Under the pieces are notes generated by a model, which did not search any database, was not told where the DNA came from, and was given only the letters and a program-made list of their open reading frames with translations. Position numbers and translations under genes: made by a program. From Natrinema sp. HArc-T2 (GTDB lineage: Archaea > Halobacteriota > Halobacteria > Halobacteriales > Natrialbaceae): DNA of 64,000 nt. How positions within the stretch are numbered: position 1 is the stretch's first letter; the number at the start of each line of letters is the position of its first letter. Location of the stretch: NCBI RefSeq assembly GCF_041821085.1, contig NZ_JBGUAZ010000006.1, positions 62,001 through 126,000 on the forward strand, read 5' to 3'. Below are positions 63,660 to 64,000 of the stretch, piece after piece.

Positions 63660-64000
63660 TCTCTCCGCACAGAAGCGACTGGCAGCCGACGTTTTGGACG
63701 TCGGCGAGAACCGCGTCTGGCTCGACCCCGAAGCCCAAGCTGACATCGCCGAAGCGATCACTCGCGACGAAATCCGTGAACTCGTCGACGACGGTCGCAT
63801 TCAGGCCGACGATGCCTCGGGCAACTCCCGCGGTCGCGCCCGCGAGCGCAACGCAAAGCGTGCCTACGGCCACCAGAAGGGCCACGGTAAGCGCCGCGGC
63901 AAGAAGGGCGCACGCCAGAACGAGAAAGAAGAATGGCAGAGCAAGATCCGCGCACAGCGACGGAAACTGCGCGAACTCCGCGACAAGGGCGAGCTGACGC
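63652..64000 (+). CDS. rpl19e: Ribosomal protein eL19, N-terminal part (cut by window edge)
   Basis: About 116 residues are present. [49 protein letters not shown] and the basic [16 protein letters not shown] segment are typical of eL19. It overlaps eL32 by eight bases. The remaining C-terminus lies beyond the window. Confidence 0.95.
   Translation, partial: MTDLSAQKRLAADVLDVGENRVWLDPEAQADIAEAITRDEIRELVDDGRIQADDASGNSRGRARERNAKRAYGHQKGHGKRRGKKGARQNEKEEWQSKIRAQRRKLRELRDKGELT

Overview
The window is chromosomal DNA of a halophilic archaeon (class Halobacteria), most likely of the Natrialbales (Natrinema/Haloterrigena type). The evidence is the very acidic, Asp/Glu-rich proteome, high G+C, TATA-like boxes about 27 bases before many start codons (leaderless transcripts), tRNA genes without an encoded CCA, archaeal lipid genes (carS, archaetidylserine decarboxylase), FtsZ2 with CdrS and CdrL, and archaeal ribosomal protein gene order. 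Genus is an inference.

Layout. 1-13.9 kb: a glutamate dehydrogenase fragment and a DoeA-like M24 protein, carS, pyrE, thrS, the regulator gfcR, a lone methylaspartate mutase S subunit, uspA, eL15, membrane proteins, rio2, a lipoate-ligase-like protein, endonuclease IV and a methyltransferase. 13.9-18.7 kb: an ABC exporter pair, a Bat-type regulator divergent from a DUF7344 protein, a DUF7095-like protein and an alpha/beta hydrolase. 18.7-22.4 kb: the cell-division block ncsA / ftsZ2-cdrS-cdrL, then tRNA-Tyr. 22.7-33.3 kb: a metallochaperone-like protein, an aldo/keto reductase, a MacB-like ABC operon, the large helicase Lhr, a deacetylase-like lipoprotein and archaetidylserine decarboxylase. 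33.4-46.6 kb: transporters, RNase H-like, HAD, a CPA2 antiporter with its RCK_C partner, methylglyoxal synthase, SDR, AI-2E and VOC proteins, pyrF, a GTPBP1-like GTPase and a GDT1 protein with a small coupled upstream ORF. 46.7-49.6 kb: the overlapping proline operon proC-proB-proA. 49.7-53.2 kb: mch, small proteins, and two tRNA-Gly genes with truncated copies beside them. 53.2-64 kb: the S10/spc ribosomal operon from an RNA methyltransferase to eL19, cut by the window end.

How genes work together. CdrL and CdrS are known regulators of ftsZ2, and the region before cdrS carries an array of GTAAGAC half-sites that looks like their operator. The antiporter and RCK_C protein form an operon. Methylglyoxal synthase, an SDR and a glyoxalase-fold protein lie within 3 kb. 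From uL4 to eL19 many neighbouring ribosomal genes overlap by a few bases, as expected for coupled translation.

The most unusual structure is non-coding. Five copies of an imperfect palindrome of about 80 bp (near 15.66, 16.95, 27.53, 36.81 and 50.73 kb) each begin at the TGA stop codon of an unrelated gene, and one copy shows compensatory base changes in its stem. Next come four exact-length 27-bp tandem repeats that abut the ftsZ2 stop codon, the operator array before cdrS, long structured leaders before thrS and eL15, and the paired tRNA-Gly gene/3'-fragment units.
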